Assembly: GCA_028876585.1 (NCBI GenBank)
Contig: JAGWRL010000091.1
Span: 1-25,687 of the forward strand
Reading direction: 5' to 3'
DNA from: Pseudomonadota bacterium
GTDB lineage: Bacteria; Pseudomonadota; Alphaproteobacteria; Rhizobiales; Beijerinckiaceae
DNA length: 25,687 nt
Part shown: in pieces, positions 1 through 7,641 of the stretch
Layout: the number at the start of each line of letters is the position of its first letter
Numbering within the stretch: position 1 is the stretch's first letter
The notes under the pieces: model-generated
The model's database searches: none
Told to the model about the DNA's origin: nothing
The model's input: only the letters and a program-made list of their open reading frames with translations
Made by a program: the position numbers and the translations under genes

Positions 1-173
1 TGCGCGATCGCCTTCTTGAAGCCGGCATAGGCGAGATCGTTATAGGACTGATCGCCGAGACCGCCCTGCGCGATGATGAGGGCGACCGGCTTTTCCGCCG
101 CGTTCGCCATCGTCATCGCCCCAAGGCCCAAGGCGAGGGCCGAAAGCATGCCCAAGATTCGATAACCGCTCAT
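1..173 (-). CDS. BMP-family ABC transporter substrate-binding protein, N-terminal fragment
   Basis: Partial gene: the ATG is at 173 and the frame runs off the window at base 1, giving about 57 residues. The first ~26 residues form a signal peptide (MSGYRILGML..., hydrophobic core, ANA-A cleavage). The mature start VALIIAQGGLGDQSYNDLAY resembles the first strand and loop of the BMP/PnrA family (typically VALVTD.GGINDKSFN..AYEG). That family comprises periplasmic binding proteins, many for nucleosides or purines, working with an ABC importer. A very strong Shine-Dalgarno, GGAGGAGGAG, lies just upstream at about 178-187, inside the end of the preceding regulator frame, so this start is well supported. 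The permease and ATPase genes are expected beyond the left edge. The ligand cannot be told from this fragment. Confidence 0.72.
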   Translation of the reverse strand, partial: MSGYRILGMLSALALGLGAMTMANAAEKPVALIIAQGGLGDQSYNDLAYAGFKKAIA

Positions 174-939
174 TCGTCTCCTCCTCCGTTTTCCCGCTTT
201 GCCCGCCCAGGGCGGCGCTGCGGATTTCAGCCTGATACGCGTATCGTCGCGCATCGTAGACGGCGTGCACGAAATCGAGCAGCGCGCCGCCCGAGTCATA
301 GGTGCTGCGCGTCACTTCCATCACCACCGGGTGATCGCCGAGTTCGAGCAGGCGTCGCTCCTCGGGTTCGGCGGAGCGGGCCCGCAGCGTCTCGACGCCG
401 CGCGCGACAACCAGACCCGCCTGCGTGAACAGGCGGTACAGCGACACCCGCGGCGAGGCCGCAAGCTTGCGATCGAGGGAAATCTTACGCGCCAGATCGG
501 CCGGCAGGACGGAACAATGGATCGCCGTCGGGATGGCGTCGACGAGGCGCAGGCGGTCGAACCGGATCAACGGTTCCTCGGGCGGATAGGGCAGGTCCTC
601 GCGCCAGGATTGCGGCCCGAAGGCGAGCAGCCGCTGCGTCGAGGCGCGGCCTTGCGATTCGACGGCCTCGGTGAAGCTCGCGAGATACGACGGCCGGCGG
701 CGCAGCGGCGGCGGCGCGACGAAACTGCCGAGGCCCTGGCGGCGATGGATCAGGCCCTCGTCGACGAGGATTTCGACCGCGCGGGTGACGGTGAAGCGAC
801 TGACGCCGAACCGTTCAGCCAGCACCGGTTCGCTGTCGATGCGTTCGCCCGGCCGCTTTTGCGCGATGTCCCGCCGCAGCGCGTCGAGAAGCTGCAAATA
901 CAGCGGCCGGTCCACATCCGTTCGCAGCGCGGCGCTCAT
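40..939 (-). CDS. GntR-family regulator with UTRA ligand domain (HutC subfamily type)
   Basis: The frame encodes 299 residues from ATG at 939. Residues ~10-75 are a GntR winged helix-turn-helix (LYLQLLDALRRDIA..., then SEPVLAERFGVSRFTVTRAV and the wing RRQGLGSFV). Residues ~85-240 match the layout of a UTRA effector domain (LIRFDRLRLVD..P.AIHCSVLP, then VVMEVTRSTYDSGG.LLDFVHAVYD). Such proteins are usually ~235-250 aa. Here the frame lacks a stop where the domain ends and continues about 45 residues through the ribosome-binding site and first codons of the downstream binding-protein gene (overlap 40-173, different frame). The arginine- and glycine-rich tail looks like out-of-frame reading. 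It probably controls the downstream BMP transporter genes, and a 20-bp palindrome lies just upstream of its start. The family call is firm; the exact C-terminus is uncertain. Confidence 0.85.
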   Translation of the reverse strand: MSAALRTDVDRPLYLQLLDALRRDIAQKRPGERIDSEPVLAERFGVSRFTVTRAVEILVDEGLIHRRQGLGSFVAPPPLRRRPSYLASFTEAVESQGRASTQRLLAFGPQSWREDLPYPPEEPLIRFDRLRLVDAIPTAIHCSVLPADLARKISLDRKLAASPRVSLYRLFTQAGLVVARGVETLRARSAEPEERRLLELGDHPVVMEVTRSTYDSGGALLDFVHAVYDARRYAYQAEIRSAALGGQSGKTEEETNERLSNLGHAFGPRLGPWGDDDGERGGKAGRPHHRAGRSRRSVL

Positions 940-947
940 GCCCAGGC

Positions 948-967
948 CCAGTCATACGGTTGACTGG
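948..967. promoter_or_regulatory. Palindromic operator candidate ahead of the GntR gene
   Basis: CCAGTCA-N6-TGACTGG is a perfect 7-bp inverted repeat. It ends 8 bp upstream of the GntR start codon (939) in the 83-bp gap after the dimethylformamidase-like gene. A possible but weak promoter precedes it on the minus strand (TTGCCA at 999-994, 17 bp, TTAGCT at 976-971), which would put the palindrome over the transcription start. Autoregulation by the GntR protein is inferred from position and symmetry only. Confidence 0.45.
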
Positions 968-1022
968 ACAAGCTAACCACACGAAATGACCCCTGGCAAG
1001 GGCGATTCCGCTCGCCGGCGCG

Positions 1023-3287
1023 CTACGGCGCGAACGGTTCGTCCTGGATGAAGCGCTTCAGCGTGTTCCAGGTGATGCGCGAGACATTGTTGTCGTAATG
1101 GTTGTGCGACAACGAACCGCACCAGGCGATCGAGGCGGTGCAGAACAAGGCGCCGCCGGAGGGCGTCTCGCCGAACGCCAGATCGGCTTTCACGCGCGGA
1201 TTGACGTCGGCGCCGAGGTTGGGCGGCACGACGCCGAATTCCTCGTTGACCAGCAGCATCATCGGCGAATGGCCGTCCGAGGAGGCGAGCCGCAGCATGT
1301 TGGGCGGCGAACCCAGTTGCGTCGTGATGCAATCCATCTCGATGCCAGCCGCGCCGCCGCCAATCAGGCCGAAATCGCCGATGATCTCGTCGCTGACGCC
1401 CTCGAAAATGAACGCCGCGCGTGGATTGTCGGCGTCCGGCGCGCGCCGGTAGAAGCCGCTGACGTCAAACCCCTGCGCGATGAAACCGACGCCGCAGATC
1501 ACATTGGGCGCGCGCCCGATCCGCCGCCACAGGCCGCCCAACTCGCCAGTGAAGGAATGATGATATTCGCCCGGCTCCGCCGCCCAGGTGCGGATGCCGT
1601 CCTCGGCGCGGCGCACTTCGATCACGCCAGGCAAAGTCTTATGGAACGCGATGCGCCAATACCAACCATTGCCGCCCATGTACATCAACCGGCCGCCGCG
1701 ATCGATCCAGGTCTTCATCGCATCCCACATCGCGGTCGAATGATATTCGGGATGCGTGCCGGTCAGAATGACGCGGTAATCCTCGATCAGGCCAAACCCT
1801 TCCTCGTGCAAATCCTCATCGGTGATCACGTCGTAGTCGACGCCCTTGTGGTCGAGCCAATCAAACAGTTGCGTGTCGGCGTTGTATTGATACAGCGCCG
1901 AGCCATGGCCGCCGAGCCAGGAATGATAGCGCGCGGAGAAGTTGAGCACCGGGCGCAGACGGCTGGAATAACACACGCCCGAGCCGTCGGCGTGGCAATC
2001 ATACAGCGAGCCGCCAAGCTCGGGATGGTCGTAGAGATAGAGATCGGCATGGCCGAACGGCAACAGCCGGTTCATCTGCAATTCGGCGCCGCGCGCGGTG
2101 ATGTGCTCGCCATGATTGGCGTAGGCGATATAGGACGCGGTCGGCGCCAGGAACGCCACTTTCGGCCGCGTTCCGCGATTGCGCTTGTCGCGCGGCGGGC
2201 GGATGAAGAAGGCGAGATAATCCTCGCGCGTCGCCGTCTCGTCGCTCGGGCCGCAGCTCACATGCAGCGCGTAGGGGCCGCTGGCGATGTCCTTCGGCAG
2301 CGTCAAACGCACGCTGGTCTCCCAGCCCGCATCGTAGATATCGTCGTGATGGAAATGGATCGCGTTGTAGAGTTCAGGCCGGCGGCGCCAATCATGCTCG
2401 TCGCCGGTCCAGCGCGAGCCTTTCATCGCCCGCGCCGGCAAGTGCACGAGCCATCCGCGCCAACCAAAGGGGCCGGTGTCGATGGCGGCCTCGCTCTCCA
2501 TCTCGCGCGAGAAATCCCAGCGCGCGATGACGGCGGCGCTGAGGTCGAGCGAGGGCGGAACATGATCGAGCGCGTCCAGCGCGGTCAACTCATGCACGCC
2601 CTGGAGCAAAGTCGGCGCTTCGATCTTGCCGTCGAAATGCAGGCCGATTTCGCCGTGCGGCAGCGGACATCCCGCCAGCAGGATCGGCGAGCCGGCGGGC
2701 GCGGGCGCCAGCGCGACGCGCACGCTCAGCGAGGCCGCGTCATCGACGCCGGCGTAGCGTTGCAACGGCTGCTGCGTGAGCCGCGCCTCGCCAGTCGCGG
2801 GATCGAACGACACGGCGATCGCATACCACTGCCGCGTCAACATCGGCTTGGCGACGCGGTGCGTCGTCAACGTGTCGGGGCCAGCGGCGAGGGTCAGCGC
2901 CAGGCTTCCATCGGCGGCCAGGCCGATGCGAACGCCTGTCTGTTTCGCCGCGTCCCATTGGGCGAACAATGTTTGCTCGCCGCGCAGCGGCAACGTCGGC
3001 CAAACGCGGGCGAGGAACGTGAACGCGCCGCCCTGAAACTCCGGCGCGGGCTCGACGATCATATAAGAGCCGGCGTCGATCCGCTGCGGCCGACCGGGAT
3101 AGCGCCCGTCCGCGGCGGTCGCGACGTGGCGAAATTTCAACCCCGGTCCCTGCGGATTGCAATCGCCATGCACGACGCGCACGATTCGCGCCTCGAACTG
3201 GTCGCCCTCTTCGAGCGAAATCTTGAACTCGATCGTTTCTCCCGGCGCCGCCGAATATCGATCGGGATAGCCAGTGATCTTCAGCAT
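1023..3287 (-). CDS. N,N-dimethylformamidase-like amidohydrolase, large (beta) subunit
   Basis: The product has 754 residues, close to the ~760 aa of the known DMFase large subunit (DmfA2). DMFase cleaves N,N-dimethylformamide to dimethylamine and formate in the cytoplasm and uses a mononuclear iron held by two tyrosines and a glutamate. Residues ~70-220 have a concanavalin/LamG-like look (GGAFTFLARVWPTLP, TRQWYAIAVSFD). From ~360 onward is the conserved catalytic part (FLAPTASYIAYAN, HADGSGVCYSSR, then VILTGTHPEYHS). The H512-P-E514 step in the last motif fits the His/Glu pair of the DMFase iron site; Y386 or Y389 and Y429 or Y440 are candidate tyrosine ligands. The ATG at 3287 has an AGAGG ribosome-binding site. 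The small-subunit gene lies 33 bp upstream. It sits in a unit of sugar-type enzymes, so the real substrate may be another amide. Ligand positions are recalled from the family, not aligned here. Confidence 0.82.
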   Translation of the reverse strand: MLKITGYPDRYSAAPGETIEFKISLEEGDQFEARIVRVVHGDCNPQGPGLKFRHVATAADGRYPGRPQRIDAGSYMIVEPAPEFQGGAFTFLARVWPTLPLRGEQTLFAQWDAAKQTGVRIGLAADGSLALTLAAGPDTLTTHRVAKPMLTRQWYAIAVSFDPATGEARLTQQPLQRYAGVDDAASLSVRVALAPAPAGSPILLAGCPLPHGEIGLHFDGKIEAPTLLQGVHELTALDALDHVPPSLDLSAAVIARWDFSREMESEAAIDTGPFGWRGWLVHLPARAMKGSRWTGDEHDWRRRPELYNAIHFHHDDIYDAGWETSVRLTLPKDIASGPYALHVSCGPSDETATREDYLAFFIRPPRDKRNRGTRPKVAFLAPTASYIAYANHGEHITARGAELQMNRLLPFGHADLYLYDHPELGGSLYDCHADGSGVCYSSRLRPVLNFSARYHSWLGGHGSALYQYNADTQLFDWLDHKGVDYDVITDEDLHEEGFGLIEDYRVILTGTHPEYHSTAMWDAMKTWIDRGGRLMYMGGNGWYWRIAFHKTLPGVIEVRRAEDGIRTWAAEPGEYHHSFTGELGGLWRRIGRAPNVICGVGFIAQGFDVSGFYRRAPDADNPRAAFIFEGVSDEIIGDFGLIGGGAAGIEMDCITTQLGSPPNMLRLASSDGHSPMMLLVNEEFGVVPPNLGADVNPRVKADLAFGETPSGGALFCTASIAWCGSLSHNHYDNNVSRITWNTLKRFIQDEPFAP

Positions 3288-3320
3288 GACGCGCCTCTTA
3301 GACTTTGTCGCGGGCGATCC

Positions 3321-3641
3321 CTATTCACCCCACGCGAGATTGATGCTCTCGCCGGTCAACAAGCGCCAGCGGCGGCGAAACACCTCCCACTCCGCCTGCT
3401 CGCGGCTGGTGAACACCGGCCCGCTTTCAAATTCGATCGGATCGGACCGAAGCGGCGGCATCCGCGCCAGCACCCATTCGGCGAATGGCTTGCGGCAAAC
3501 GAGAATGATCTGATTGCCGGTGGGATCGACCCGCATGATGTTGAGAATCCGCATCAAGCCGGGGCTGTGCGCGCCGATCGGCCTGAGCCGGAATTCCTCG
3601 ACATAGGGGCGGTCGCGTTCGGGATCGATTTTGTAGACCAT
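3321..3641 (-). CDS. N,N-dimethylformamidase-like small (alpha) subunit
   Basis: The product has 106 residues, against ~130 for the described DMFase small subunit, so the N-terminus appears about 25 residues shorter. Conserved-looking elements are HSPGLMRILNIMRVDPTGNQ (residues ~25-44) and VFTSREQAEWEVFRRRWRLL (~76-95). These correspond in spacing and pattern to the SP.L.R..N..R..PT and F.T.EEA...F.RR stretches of the known small subunit as I remember it. There is no signal peptide or membrane segment. Its place directly before the large-subunit gene, with the same small-then-large order as in characterised dmfA1-dmfA2 loci, supports the call. ATG at 3641 has GGGAG just upstream. Without the neighbour it would be a hypothetical protein. 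Confidence 0.68.
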   Translation of the reverse strand: MVYKIDPERDRPYVEEFRLRPIGAHSPGLMRILNIMRVDPTGNQIILVCRKPFAEWVLARMPPLRSDPIEFESGPVFTSREQAEWEVFRRRWRLLTGESINLAWGE

Positions 3642-3650
3642 GGTCGCTCC

Positions 3651-4307
3651 CTAGGTCTGGCGTCGCGTCATCGCGCCGCGACCCGGCGCCAGGATATTGA
3701 TCAGTTGCGCCAGATTTTCAATCGTCCAGTCGATAGGAAAGTCCCGCGCGCCATTCATCCCAAGGCCCACCACGCGCAATCCCGCCGCACGGGCCGAGCG
3801 CACGCCGCTTGCGCTGTCTTCGATCGCCACCACAGCCTCAGGCGGCAGCCCGAACGCGTCGAGCGCGCGCCGATAGGGCTCGGGGTGCGGCTTCGCGTTG
3901 GCGACATCGTCGCAGCTTATCGAGAAGCCCATCGCGTCGGCGAGCCCCAGCCGCGTCAGATTTGCGTCGACGATGCGGCGGCTTGAGTTGGAGACGCAAG
4001 CCTGTGCGAGCCCGAGCCGCGAGACTTGACGCACCGCCTCGATGGCCCCCGTTATCGGCCGCAAGCTGCGCGCGTTGGCGACGTAATAGCTCTCGATCGC
4101 GCCGAGCCACGCCGTCTGCTCCAGAGTATCGGGAAACCGCGACTTCAGCAGCGTCCACACGTCCTGCATTTGCACGCCGCGGAACGCCATCGCCGGCAGG
4201 TCCGAGAGATCGACGCCAAAGCCGCGCGACGCTTCAACCAACGCTTCGTGATGCAGCGGTTCGCTATCGACCAGCGTGCCGTCAATGTCCCAGGCGACCG
4301 CGCGCAT
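3651..4307 (-). CDS. HAD-superfamily phosphatase (beta-phosphoglucomutase/phosphatase-like)
   Basis: The product has 218 residues from ATG 4307, chosen because the DxD motif follows at once and the start lies 2 bp after the kinase stop; upstream codons in this frame are antisense-like arginine runs. All four HAD motifs are visible: WDIDGTLVDSE (nucleophile D8 and acid/base D10), VSNSS (motif II), AKPHPEPY (motif III lysine) and VVAIEDSASGVRSARAAG (motif IV acidic pair). A helical cap (residues ~16-85) makes it a class I, subfamily I enzyme. Family members dephosphorylate sugar phosphates or isomerise beta-glucose-1-phosphate. Placed straight after a sugar kinase, it may act on that kinase's product or a side product. 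The specific substrate cannot be read from the sequence. Confidence 0.87.
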   Translation of the reverse strand: MRAVAWDIDGTLVDSEPLHHEALVEASRGFGVDLSDLPAMAFRGVQMQDVWTLLKSRFPDTLEQTAWLGAIESYYVANARSLRPITGAIEAVRQVSRLGLAQACVSNSSRRIVDANLTRLGLADAMGFSISCDDVANAKPHPEPYRRALDAFGLPPEAVVAIEDSASGVRSARAAGLRVVGLGMNGARDFPIDWTIENLAQLINILAPGRGAMTRRQT

Positions 4308-4309
4308 CT

Positions 4310-5821
4310 TCAAGACGTCGCCCCTTCGCTCAAACCCTTCAGGCGCGGATAGGCCTGACGAAACAGCTGATAGCCTTCCGCATAAGTCGCGGCGTGCGCG
4401 GGGTTGGGTTGCAACACGCCGCCGTCGCCGACGAATTTCGCGACGCCGGCCCAATCAGACGCCGCGCCGACGCCGATCGCCGCCGTCCACGCCGCGCCCA
4501 GGCATGAACCGGGATGGCCGACTGGCAGTTGCAGCGGCTGCTGCAGAACGTCGGCGACGATCTGCATCCAGAAGCGGCTGTTGGCGCCGCCGTCCGAGAC
4601 GCTGAAACGCGTCAGCGCGACGCCCATATCGGCGAACACTTCGACGTGATGGGCGATGGCGTAGGCGTAGGATTCCAGCAGCGCGCGCCAAAGATGCGGC
4701 AAACCGTGATTGAGGCTCAACCCGAGAATGGCGCCGCGCGCGAAGGGATCGTGGATCGGCGTCTTCTCGCCCAGGAAATAGGGGAGAATCGACACCCCGT
4801 CGGCGCGCGCGGGCGTTGTTTCGGCGAGCCGATCCAACCTTTGATGGATCGTCACGCCCTCCGCCCGCGCCGCCTCGCGCTCGCCGCCCGCGAAACGCCG
4901 CGCGAACCAGTTCAACGCCGAACCGCCCGTCGACATGCAGCCGTTCGGCACATAGAGCCTCGGCGCCAGATGGTAGTCGAGGAACAGGCGCGGATCTGGC
5001 GCGGGCCGCTCGCTGATGCCGAGAATATCAACCGAGCCGCCGAACTTCAGCAAGGCGTCGCCAGGCCGCACGAGGCCGGACGCCAGCGCCGAGGCGATGA
5101 AATCGGCGGCGCCGCCGACGACCGGCAGACCCACCGGCAGACCCGTCTCGCCCGCCGCCTGCGCATGAACGCGGCCGATCACTTCGTGCGAAGCCGCCTT
5201 GGCGGGCAGCGCCGAGGCCGGCAGGTGCGTAAGCGCGAAGAGTTCGGGCGACAGGCTCTGGCTGCGCAGATCGACGAAGCCGCCCTCCAGCGCCCAATTC
5301 TGTTCGATCCGCCGCTCGCCGGTGAGCCGGAAATTGATGTAATCGTAAGAGCCGAACACGGTCGCAATCTTGGCGAACACCTCCGGCTCGTGTTTCTCGA
5401 TCCAGCGCAGCTTGCAAGCGACGAGTTGTTGATTGACGCCGTTGCCGGCGATGCGCACGAAATCGGCTTCATCGACCTCGGCGCGAAGCTCCTCCACCTC
5501 GACGGCGCATCGCCCATCGCTCTGCTGGATCGACCAGCGCAACAACCGGTCCTCGTCGTCAAGCAGCACAACCGCCGGCAACATGCCGGCGACGCCAATC
5601 GCGGCGACCCGCTCGGCCGCGATTCCCGCCTTCGTGATCAGCGCGCGCGTGATCTCTCCAACATTGCTCCACCATTGCTGCGGATCTTCCTCCGCCCAGC
5701 CCTGGCGCTCGGAATAGAGGTCAACCGGGCGCCATTCGAGCGCCAGCACCTGATCGGGCAACCGGATCAGGATGCCGATCGTCGATGTGGTGCCGATGTC
5801 GAGGCCGATGACGCAGGTCAT
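4310..5821 (-). CDS. FGGY-family carbohydrate kinase (xylulokinase-like)
   Basis: The product has 503 residues, the normal FGGY length. The N-terminal ATPase fold starts with GLDIGTTSTIGILI (residues 6-19, phosphate 1). W96-SIQQSDGR carries the substrate-loop position equivalent to W.D.R. GGAADFIASALASG (237-250) carries the catalytic aspartate D240, followed by GDALLKFGGS (phosphate 2). The C-terminal half has GGANSRFWMQIVADVLQQPL and SCLGAAWTAAIGVG, the adenosine region. It transfers phosphate from ATP to a ketose or polyol in the cytoplasm. The usual xylulokinase MHG substrate motif reads VAGML here, so D-xylulose should not be assumed. The start is followed by a coherent N-terminus, but no good Shine-Dalgarno is visible. 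It is 18 bp after btpA-like and 2 bp before the HAD gene, so probably co-transcribed. Confidence 0.9.
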   Translation of the reverse strand: MTCVIGLDIGTTSTIGILIRLPDQVLALEWRPVDLYSERQGWAEEDPQQWWSNVGEITRALITKAGIAAERVAAIGVAGMLPAVVLLDDEDRLLRWSIQQSDGRCAVEVEELRAEVDEADFVRIAGNGVNQQLVACKLRWIEKHEPEVFAKIATVFGSYDYINFRLTGERRIEQNWALEGGFVDLRSQSLSPELFALTHLPASALPAKAASHEVIGRVHAQAAGETGLPVGLPVVGGAADFIASALASGLVRPGDALLKFGGSVDILGISERPAPDPRLFLDYHLAPRLYVPNGCMSTGGSALNWFARRFAGGEREAARAEGVTIHQRLDRLAETTPARADGVSILPYFLGEKTPIHDPFARGAILGLSLNHGLPHLWRALLESYAYAIAHHVEVFADMGVALTRFSVSDGGANSRFWMQIVADVLQQPLQLPVGHPGSCLGAAWTAAIGVGAASDWAGVAKFVGDGGVLQPNPAHAATYAEGYQLFRQAYPRLKGLSEGATS

Positions 5822-5839
5822 GGTTGGAGCAATCCCGGC

Positions 5840-6640
5840 TCAACGAAGCGTTGCGACGACGTCCATGAAGCGTCGCACCCGTGCCCCGTCGACCGGGTTC
5901 CAGGTGTCGCCGTCGACCTTGAAATGCGTGCCGATGATCACGCCGTCGGCGACCGCGAGCACCTCGGCGACATTGTCGATATTGACGCCGGTGTTGGCGA
6001 ACACCGGCGCCTGATGGATGGTCTCGCACACTTTGCGCAGGTCCGATTGATCTGCGGGCTGCCCGGTGATCGGCCCCGACACCAGAATGGCGTCGGCGAG
6101 CGAAGAGAAGATCGCGCTCTTGGCGCGCAATTCAATCGGACGCGCATCGAGCGAATGCGCGAATTCCGCGTTGATGTTGAACAACAGCTTCAGGTCGGAG
6201 CGGCCGAGGTTGCGGCGCAGCCGCGAGGCGCCGGCGCAATCGGGCGCCCATACGCCCATATCGGAGGCGAACACGCCAGTGAAAATCTCGCGCACGAATT
6301 TGGCCTCCGTGGCGACGGCGATGGCGACGCTCGCCTTCGGGTCCCACAGATAGTTGACGCCGAACGGCACCTTGAGCATCGGCTTGATCGCCTGCACGAC
6401 CGCAGTCATCGCCGCGACGCCCTCCAGCGAGGCGGTCGTCACGTAAGGGCGGTCGTTTTCGTTGCCGAACATGACCGCATCGACGCCGCCAGCCTGCAAA
6501 GCTTCGACATCGCGCGCCGCGCCGTCGATCAGTTTCGCCAACCCGCCGTCGGCGTCATACAGCGGCGTTCCCGGCAACGCGCCGATGTGGACCATCGAAA
6601 TGACGGCCTTCTTCTTATTGCCGAAAAAATCGAACAGCAT
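5840..6640 (-). CDS. BtpA/SgcQ-family TIM-barrel protein
   Basis: The product has 266 residues. The N-terminus ISMVHIGALPGTPLYDA followed by ALQAGGVDAVMFGNENDRPY is the family signature (M.H...LPG.P; A...GGvDgv..EN..D.P). Later comes VPFGVNYLWDPKASVAIA, and the end of the barrel is FANTGVNIDNVAEVLAVADG with VIIGTHFKVDG (phosphate-binding-like loop). Members include BtpA, linked to photosystem I accumulation in cyanobacteria, and SgcQ of the E. coli sgc sugar locus; the biochemical reaction is not settled. It lies 2 bp after the DeoR gene and 18 bp before the FGGY kinase. An AGGA ribosome-binding site stands ~9 bp before ATG 6640. Context suggests an aldolase-, epimerase- or isomerase-like role on a phosphorylated sugar, which is inference. 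Confidence 0.88.
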   Translation of the reverse strand: MLFDFFGNKKKAVISMVHIGALPGTPLYDADGGLAKLIDGAARDVEALQAGGVDAVMFGNENDRPYVTTASLEGVAAMTAVVQAIKPMLKVPFGVNYLWDPKASVAIAVATEAKFVREIFTGVFASDMGVWAPDCAGASRLRRNLGRSDLKLLFNINAEFAHSLDARPIELRAKSAIFSSLADAILVSGPITGQPADQSDLRKVCETIHQAPVFANTGVNIDNVAEVLAVADGVIIGTHFKVDGDTWNPVDGARVRRFMDVVATLR

Positions 6641-6642
6641 CT

Positions 6643-7542
6643 CTATGTCCTCGTTGTTTGAGCATCGGCGCCGATTCGGCCCCCATCGGGATTGGGGGCG
6701 ATCCGGAGTTTCACATTCGCGGCGTTCAGCGCCAAGGCGATGTCGCTCGGCGGCGCCGCCTCGGTGATCAACATGTCGATCGCCGAGAAGTCGGTGATCT
6801 GAACCAGCGACATGCGGTGGAATTTCGAGCTGTCGCAGAGCAACACCTTGAATGCGGAACGGCGCAGGTAGACGCGCTTGAGTTCGCTGTCCTCCAGCGA
6901 ATAATCAAACAGCCCCTCGGAGGTGACGCCGGAGACGCCGATGAAGGCGATGTCGAACCAGTAGCGTTCGAACTGGGCGATCGCCACCGGGCCCCAGGCG
7001 GCCGGTTCCTCGCCGCGAATTTGACCGCCTGGCATGTGCACGTCGCGCCCGGCCTGCGCCAGCAGGCCGGCGGTGCGCAGGCTGCCGGTGAAGAACTTCA
7101 GCGGCCGATCGAGCAATTGCGTCGCCATCAGATAAGTCGTGGAGCCGATGTCCAGCGCGACGGTCTGGCGCGGTTGCAACAGATCGACCGCGCACAGGGC
7201 GATGCGGCGCTTGGCGTCCTCGTTGGCCCGCATGCGCGCCTCGAACGCCGGCTCCTCGCGATCGACCGCGTCCTGCGTCGCCCCTTCGGACAACATGGCG
7301 CCGCCGTGCGTTCGAATCATCACACCACCGCGTTCGAGTTCCACCAGGTCGCGGCGGATGGTCATTTCCGACACGCCTATTTCGGCGGCTATGTCGGAGA
7401 CGACCAGAAATCCGCGCTTTCTGGTCGCCTCGACCAGCAGCGAGTGGCGGACCTGCGCCGGCAACCGTCGCGAATCACCATGGGGGGCAGCCAAAACAAC
7501 CTCCGGGAATCGATCATTTTCTCGAGCCGCAATGTTTAGCAT
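6643..7542 (-). CDS. DeoR/GlpR-family transcriptional regulator
   Basis: The product has 299 residues from ATG 7542 (AGGGG ~6 bp upstream). Residues ~30-83 are a DeoR helix-turn-helix (RHSLLVEATRKRGFLVVSDI, GVSEMTIRRDLVELE, ending THGGAM). Residues ~100-265 are the DeoRC sugar-phosphate sensor (ALDIGSTTYLMATQL, FFTGSLRTAG, DIAFIGVSGVTSEGLFDYS, VLLCDSSKFHR). The first ~25 residues are a longer lead than usual. A TTG at 7494 preceded by GGAGG at 5 bp would give a 283-residue protein with a more typical start, so the start is open. Such regulators bind repeats in their own promoter and are released by a phosphorylated sugar. Its gene heads the minus-strand catabolic unit and is divergent from the SDR/ABC operon; it probably controls both. 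Confidence 0.9.
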   Translation of the reverse strand: MLNIAARENDRFPEVVLAAPHGDSRRLPAQVRHSLLVEATRKRGFLVVSDIAAEIGVSEMTIRRDLVELERGGVMIRTHGGAMLSEGATQDAVDREEPAFEARMRANEDAKRRIALCAVDLLQPRQTVALDIGSTTYLMATQLLDRPLKFFTGSLRTAGLLAQAGRDVHMPGGQIRGEEPAAWGPVAIAQFERYWFDIAFIGVSGVTSEGLFDYSLEDSELKRVYLRRSAFKVLLCDSSKFHRMSLVQITDFSAIDMLITEAAPPSDIALALNAANVKLRIAPNPDGGRIGADAQTTRT

Positions 7543-7570
7543 CGCCGCCCCTGCACTCCATCCTGAAATC

Positions 7571-7599
7571 ACAATAGCGCATTTTTGCACATTTTCCAA
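7571..7599 (-). promoter_or_regulatory. Sigma70-like promoter candidate for the DeoR-led operon
   Basis: On the minus strand TTGGAA (7599-7594), 17 bp, then TATTGT (7576-7571). It would start transcription around 7565, about 22 bases before the ATG at 7542. It lies in a clearly AT-richer patch than its surroundings and overlaps one arm of the inverted repeat at 7588-7610. No TSS data; judged from consensus and spacing only. Confidence 0.4.
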
Positions 7600-7610
7600 C
7601 ATCAAATGTG
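7588..7610. promoter_or_regulatory. Inverted-repeat operator candidate in the divergent promoter
   Basis: CACATTT (7588-7594), nine bases, AAATGTG (7604-7610): a perfect 7-bp inverted repeat midway between the divergent DeoR and SDR genes. One arm overlaps the -35 region of the minus-strand promoter; the other abuts a possible plus-strand -35 (TTGCAT, 7611-7616). A repressor bound here could shut off both directions. The DeoR protein is the obvious candidate. Confidence 0.45.
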
Positions 7611-7641
7611 TTGCATTGTTCTTTTTTGTGTGTTTTTGTGT
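7611..7641 (+). promoter_or_regulatory. Plus-strand promoter candidate with 10-bp direct repeats
   Basis: TTTTTGTGT occurs at 7623-7631 and again at 7633-7641, one helical turn apart, a pattern often used by DeoR-family proteins. The repeats overlap a possible promoter for the SDR/ABC operon: TTGCAT (7611-7616), 17 bp, TTTTGT (7634-7639). The SDR start codon follows at 7665 with AGAGGGA before it. Confidence 0.35.

Noticed and set aside
990..1003. Possible terminator CCCT-TGCC-AGGG after the amidohydrolase gene
   Set aside because: Only a 4-bp stem and no T run; too weak to call.
1098..3986. A 962-codon open frame on the plus strand opposite the amidohydrolase and HAD genes
   Set aside because: It mirrors the codon bias of the minus-strand genes, is rich in R, A, H and D without any domain, and crosses several well-supported genes.
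4514..6661. A 715-codon plus-strand frame opposite the FGGY kinase and BtpA-like genes
   Set aside because: Antisense shadow of high-GC genes; no family motif, no ribosome-binding site, and the opposite strand has clear catalytic motifs.
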